Made by a program: the position numbers and the translations under genes. 64,000 bases of DNA from assembly GCA_016787565.1 (NCBI GenBank), contig JAEUUG010000003.1:186001-250000 (forward strand), read 5' to 3'. This stretch comes from Cyclobacteriaceae bacterium (GTDB lineage Bacteria; Bacteroidota; Bacteroidia; Cytophagales; Cyclobacteriaceae). The notes under the pieces were generated by a model. That model worked only from the letters and a program-made list of their open reading frames with translations, did no database searches and had not been told where the DNA came from. Each line of letters opens with the position of its first letter. Position 1 is the stretch's first letter. This document shows positions 60,728-64,000 of this stretch, piece by piece.

Positions 60728-62107
60728 TTATTCCATCGTGAATAACCAGGCCTCTTTAAAAGGTCGCTTTACCCGATTTTGATTGCGTACTTTACGGGCC
60801 TCATCTAAGTCATACGAGGAGTAGATGTAAACGTAATAAAGCTGATTTTTCGGATTCAAGGCCACCGTTGGAATAGCCAGTCCTTTTTGCTGCAAATCAA
60901 GGGCATAGTGCATGGCATTCTCCATTATTTTAAACGCGCCAATGACAACATAATGACCCTTACCAAGGGTGAAAGAGAGTGGCGGTTTAGCGGCTGGCTT
61001 CGGTTCTGCTTCAGATTCTTCAGCGACAGATTGTGGTTGACTGATTTCGGGTTGCTTCTGTATAGTTTCAGTGACGAATCTTTCTTGTTCAACGGGTTCA
61101 ATGAATTTCTCCGGTTGTGCTTCAACCGGAGTTGGCTCTACCTGAACGATTTCTTCTGGTTGAGGATTAGTAGCGACCACGGGTTTTAATTTTTCTTTTC
61201 TTGCTTTTGCCTGCGGTTGCCGTTTTTCTCCAAACAAAAGACTGATTTGCATTTCATGGGAGTTGGTGTTTCCGAAGGACCCATCTATCGGAGGTAATTC
61301 GTAGCTGTATCCAAACCTGAACATGTCTTTTATAGTGGCACCCAGAAAGAAGCCATAGCCTTTGGTCTCGTGATACGAGGCGCCCAACCAAAGTTTGTCT
61401 TTGATGTACAGTAGGGAAGCAGCTTCCCAGGAATTTTGACTGTCAGGGGTTTCCCTGTATAGGAAATAAGGTTCAAGATCGAACAAATCCTGTACGATAG
61501 AAAATCGATAACTAACTGAGTAAAGCCGGTTTTTTAGGCGCGAAAGATTAACCTCATTAAACGACTCTTCATTTACGATATTGGAATCAAAAATTCGCGT
61601 AAGGGCAAATCCCAATCGAAATCCCTGGTTGGTATAGGCTACTCCAAAGTTCCCATCCATGTAAAAATTATTCTGCGATGCATTAATGATTACAGGGTCA
61701 TTAGGGTCGTATTCTCCTTCTTTCAGATTTAGGTCATTAATCCCCAGCCCTGCGGATAATCCAAACCGAAGGGATTGTGTTGACGTTATGGGTATCGCAT
61801 AAGCAAAGGTGGCCATGGCAACGGAGTTTCGCAGTGCTACAATTTCCTGGGTTGAAAAATTGAACCCTAACGAAACCCTTCTCTGTGTTGGGTATTGAAA
61901 TGAAAAACCACCACTAGTTGGTGCATCATTAATGTTTAACCACTGCCTGCGGTACATCAGGCTGAGTTCTGAATAACCATTTACTGCATTGAAAGCAGGA
62001 TTAAAGAGATATGGGTTGAAATAAAATTGTCTGTACGGCAAAGGGGATTGACCGGAAGCCCAGAATGAAAGTAGGAAACAGGAGAAAATCAGTAAACGTC
62101 TCTTCAT
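60728..62107 (-). CDS. PorP/SprF family protein fused to a SPOR domain
   Basis: A 459-residue protein. Signal peptide (1-19, FWASGQ), then a PorP/SprF beta-barrel domain to about residue 290: FYFNPYLFNPAFNAVNGYSELSLMYRRQW in pattern, ending with an MQISLLFGEKRQP strand. A 90-residue Pro/Glu/Gln-rich linker follows. The last 75 residues form a SPOR domain: GHYVVIGAFKIMENAMHYAL, then YYVYIYSSYDLDEA. SPOR domains bind denuded peptidoglycan, so this fusion could tie a T9SS type-B anchor to the cell wall. It follows the PKD/CHU_C protein by 6 bp, mirroring the 17-25 kb module, where a separate OmpA-like protein is used instead. Confidence 0.88.
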   Translation of the reverse strand: MKRRLLIFSCFLLSFWASGQSPLPYRQFYFNPYLFNPAFNAVNGYSELSLMYRRQWLNINDAPTSGGFSFQYPTQRRVSLGFNFSTQEIVALRNSVAMATFAYAIPITSTQSLRFGLSAGLGINDLNLKEGEYDPNDPVIINASQNNFYMDGNFGVAYTNQGFRLGFALTRIFDSNIVNEESFNEVNLSRLKNRLYSVSYRFSIVQDLFDLEPYFLYRETPDSQNSWEAASLLYIKDKLWLGASYHETKGYGFFLGATIKDMFRFGYSYELPPIDGSFGNTNSHEMQISLLFGEKRQPQAKARKEKLKPVVATNPQPEEIVQVEPTPVEAQPEKFIEPVEQERFVTETIQKQPEISQPQSVAEESEAEPKPAAKPPLSFTLGKGHYVVIGAFKIMENAMHYALDLQQKGLAIPTVALNPKNQLYYVYIYSSYDLDEARKVRNQNRVKRPFKEAWLFTME

Positions 62108-62113
62108 AGAAAT

Positions 62114-64000
62114 TTAGCGAACAATTCGAACCCCCCCTGTTGTTTTATTTCCATCGCTGCAAGTGATGATATAATAGTAGGCATCTTCTTCCAACGGTTT
62201 TCCATTTGATGTTCCGTCCCATGTGTTTTGATAGGAGACTGTTTCAAATACTTTCTTTCCCAGCTGATTATAAATTTTTAAAGCGCAGCCATCCAGTAAG
62301 GAAGGGTATTCCCATGTCCAGAAGTCGTTACTATTGTCTCCGTTGGGAGAGAATATTTTCGGGAACTTCATGGAGGCAAGATTAAACTCAATAACGTCAA
62401 CCTTAACCGTATCCGCATCGGTAAGCCCCCCATTGTCGGATACCGTAAGCTTAAATGAATAGGCTCCTTTTTGAAGTTCGTGAACTTCTGTATGTGCATC
62501 TGCAGGAGAAAGAATGAGTGCCGGTGCAGGTCCGGTAATCTGTTCCCATAAGTAGCTAATAATAATGCCATCACTATCTTCGCCAGAACCCATTAGCTGA
62601 GTGCTGGTTTCAGGAATCGAAATGACGTTGTCATCACCCGCAAAAGCAATCGGTGCTTGATTACCATCAGGTGATACTACAGTAATCGAAACAGATGCCT
62701 TGTCTTCCGCTCCGTTATTATCGACAACAGTAAGTTCAAAGACGTAGAATCCAATAGCTAAGCTTGTTACATCAATTTCTCCTGAAGCAATTGGCGTCAC
62801 CTGGGCGACAGTAGGGCCTGAAATCTGATTCCAGTTTATGTTCTCAATGATTCCATCGGGATCTACACCCCCACCTGTTAAGCGCGTACTGTTCTCCGGA
62901 AATACCAGACTGACAGGCTCTCCTGTAAAAGCAGTGGGAGGTATATTGTCCTTAACAGTAATGGTTGCTTCGTCAAACGAAATTCCTCCCAGGTTATCCG
63001 TGGCTGTGAGGCGGAAATTATATACGCCAGGCGTGAGGTTCGTCACCGTAACGGTGAGTGCAGCAACATCACTAAAAGTTGCAACACTTGGTCCGGATAC
63101 TTGAGTCCATACCGTGGATGCAATTGTGCCATCCGCATCCGTTGCTGTTCCTGATAACACCACCGTAGCAGGCGGAATGAGCACATCCTTATCCGGTCCT
63201 GCATTTACCGTAGGAGTCAGGTTGGCAGGAACAGGTTTAACCGTAACACTGACTTCATCAAATGATACCCCGCCATTGTTGTCGGTAGCTGTAATACGGA
63301 AGAGATAAATACCTTCTACTAGATTTTGAGCAGACAGGATAGGTGTAGTAGTACCAGAGAGCGTAGCATTTGCAGGTCCTGAAACCTGGCTCCATAGAAT
63401 AGAACTGATAGTTCCATCACTATCCGTGACCGTTGCTGTAATAGTGAGGGAGTTAGTGGGCAGCGTTATAATCGTATTAATTCCGGCAGAAACAATTGGT
63501 GGAACATTGGGTAATGGCGGATTGACACGAACATTTACCTCATCATAGCCCTCTTCATTTTTGTCATCGGTTACCGTAAGTCTGAAGATGTAAGTACCTT
63601 CAATAAGGTTGGTAGCAATCAAATCTGTCTGCGTTGGGCCTGAAAGATTGGCGGTAGATGGACCTGATTGTTGTGTCCATTGAAAACTGGCAATGCTGCC
63701 ATCGGGATCAGAACCACTTCCATTGAAAGTAACCTGATTTATGGGTAGGGTAATAACTTTGTTACCACCACCATTTGCTGTCGGAGGTTGATTGGCAGGT
63801 AAAGGTTGTACACGGATATTAACTTCATCAAATCCTGTTGATCCCTTATCGTCTGTTACCGTTAGTCTGAACAAATAAATTCCTTCAGCCAGGCCGCTGA
63901 TTGTTAATATCGGATTAGTTAAAGAAGATGTTGTAGCTGTTGAAGGACCAGCTAGCTGACTCCAGGTATAAATGGAGATAACTCCGTCTTCATCAGTGCC
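62114..64000 (-). CDS. PKD-repeat T9SS type-B surface protein (5' end outside window)
   Basis: The visible C-terminal 628 residues of a larger secreted protein; the frame is open to the right edge, so the start lies beyond 64000. It has one partial and five full PKD/Ig-like repeats of about 92-95 residues, each with a DxDGxI...WxQxSGP core and a Y-x-F-x-L-T-x-x-D-N end (TVTDDKG, TATDNNG). The last 85 residues are a CHU_C type-B T9SS domain: IFSPNGDNSNDFW, IYNQLGKKVF, WDGTSNGKPL, DAYYYIITCSDG. Repeats differ in sequence, unlike the near-identical 273-bp copies in the 17-kb protein. It is probably anchored by the PorP-SPOR protein encoded 6 bp downstream. Confidence 0.93.
   Translation of the reverse strand, partial: GTDEDGVISIYTWSQLAGPSTATTSSLTNPILTISGLAEGIYLFRLTVTDDKGSTGFDEVNIRVQPLPANQPPTANGGGNKVITLPINQVTFNGSGSDPDGSIASFQWTQQSGPSTANLSGPTQTDLIATNLIEGTYIFRLTVTDDKNEEGYDEVNVRVNPPLPNVPPIVSAGINTIITLPTNSLTITATVTDSDGTISSILWSQVSGPANATLSGTTTPILSAQNLVEGIYLFRITATDNNGGVSFDEVSVTVKPVPANLTPTVNAGPDKDVLIPPATVVLSGTATDADGTIASTVWTQVSGPSVATFSDVAALTVTVTNLTPGVYNFRLTATDNLGGISFDEATITVKDNIPPTAFTGEPVSLVFPENSTRLTGGGVDPDGIIENINWNQISGPTVAQVTPIASGEIDVTSLAIGFYVFELTVVDNNGAEDKASVSITVVSPDGNQAPIAFAGDDNVISIPETSTQLMGSGEDSDGIIISYLWEQITGPAPALILSPADAHTEVHELQKGAYSFKLTVSDNGGLTDADTVKVDVIEFNLASMKFPKIFSPNGDNSNDFWTWEYPSLLDGCALKIYNQLGKKVFETVSYQNTWDGTSNGKPLEEDAYYYIITCSDGNKTTGGVRIVR

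Noticed and set aside
62114..63874. TTG at 63874 as the start of the PKD protein
   Set aside because: The same frame stays open and keeps PKD-repeat sequence up to base 64000, so the gene continues beyond the window.

Overview
The window looks like a chromosomal segment of a Bacteroidota bacterium, most likely a member of the Cytophagales. Support comes from type IX secretion (T9SS) C-terminal sorting domains of both kinds (CHU_C-type and Por_Secre_tail-type), PorP/SprF-like outer-membrane proteins, promoter boxes of the TTTG / TAnnTTTG type instead of -35/-10 boxes, and a Bacteroidota-type YebC. I see no tRNA, rRNA, CRISPR array, prophage or insertion sequence. No gene-free stretch exceeds 300 bp; the longest is 55511-55804.

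Layout. 1-8.7 kb is housekeeping: the 5' part of the RNase P RNA runs off the left edge (minus strand), preceded by a small unknown protein, a DUF2279 membrane protein and a TamB-like translocation protein. TsaD is divergent from TamB and is followed by a hotdog thioesterase, SmpB and an NlpC/P60 peptidase. 8.8-14.3 kb holds an HNH nuclease and a six-gene non-phosphorylative L-fucose cluster (mutarotase, FucP transporter, fucose dehydrogenase, fuconolactonase, ketodeoxyfuconate dehydrogenase, FAH-family hydrolase). The L-fuconate dehydratase is not in the window. 14.4-17.1 kb carries a DprE2-like reductase, YebC and a membrane glycosyltransferase.

17.2-25.6 kb is a type-B T9SS surface module: a 2054-residue repeat protein built on a strict 273-bp period, then a PorP/SprF protein, then a PD40/OmpA-like protein. 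25.7-45.5 kb is an exopolysaccharide locus. It has a Wzc-like co-polymerase, a 43-residue membrane peptide, an O-antigen-ligase/polymerase-like protein, a short TolC-like protein, a Wzx flippase, several glycosyltransferases, and decorating enzymes (acyl-, pyruvyl- and sulfotransferase, a PhyH-type dioxygenase, a Gfo/Idh-like protein). It also has a beta-helix protein and a UbiA/HAD pair resembling the first two steps of decaprenylphosphoryl-pentose synthesis. Strand switches are frequent, as in mosaic sugar loci.

45.7-55.5 kb is one giant gene: a secreted 3252-residue multidomain esterase-like protein with a T9SS type-A tail and a clear terminator. 55.8-60.7 kb has three membrane acyltransferase-like proteins and a GT-C-like membrane protein. 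60.7-64 kb is a second type-B module: a PKD-repeat protein (cut by the right edge) followed by a PorP/SprF protein fused to a SPOR domain.

Taken together, most of the window serves the cell surface: building, decorating and exporting a polysaccharide, displaying very large T9SS-secreted proteins, and eating L-fucose that could come from external glycans. All functions are read from sequence motifs and remembered family features; no search was run.
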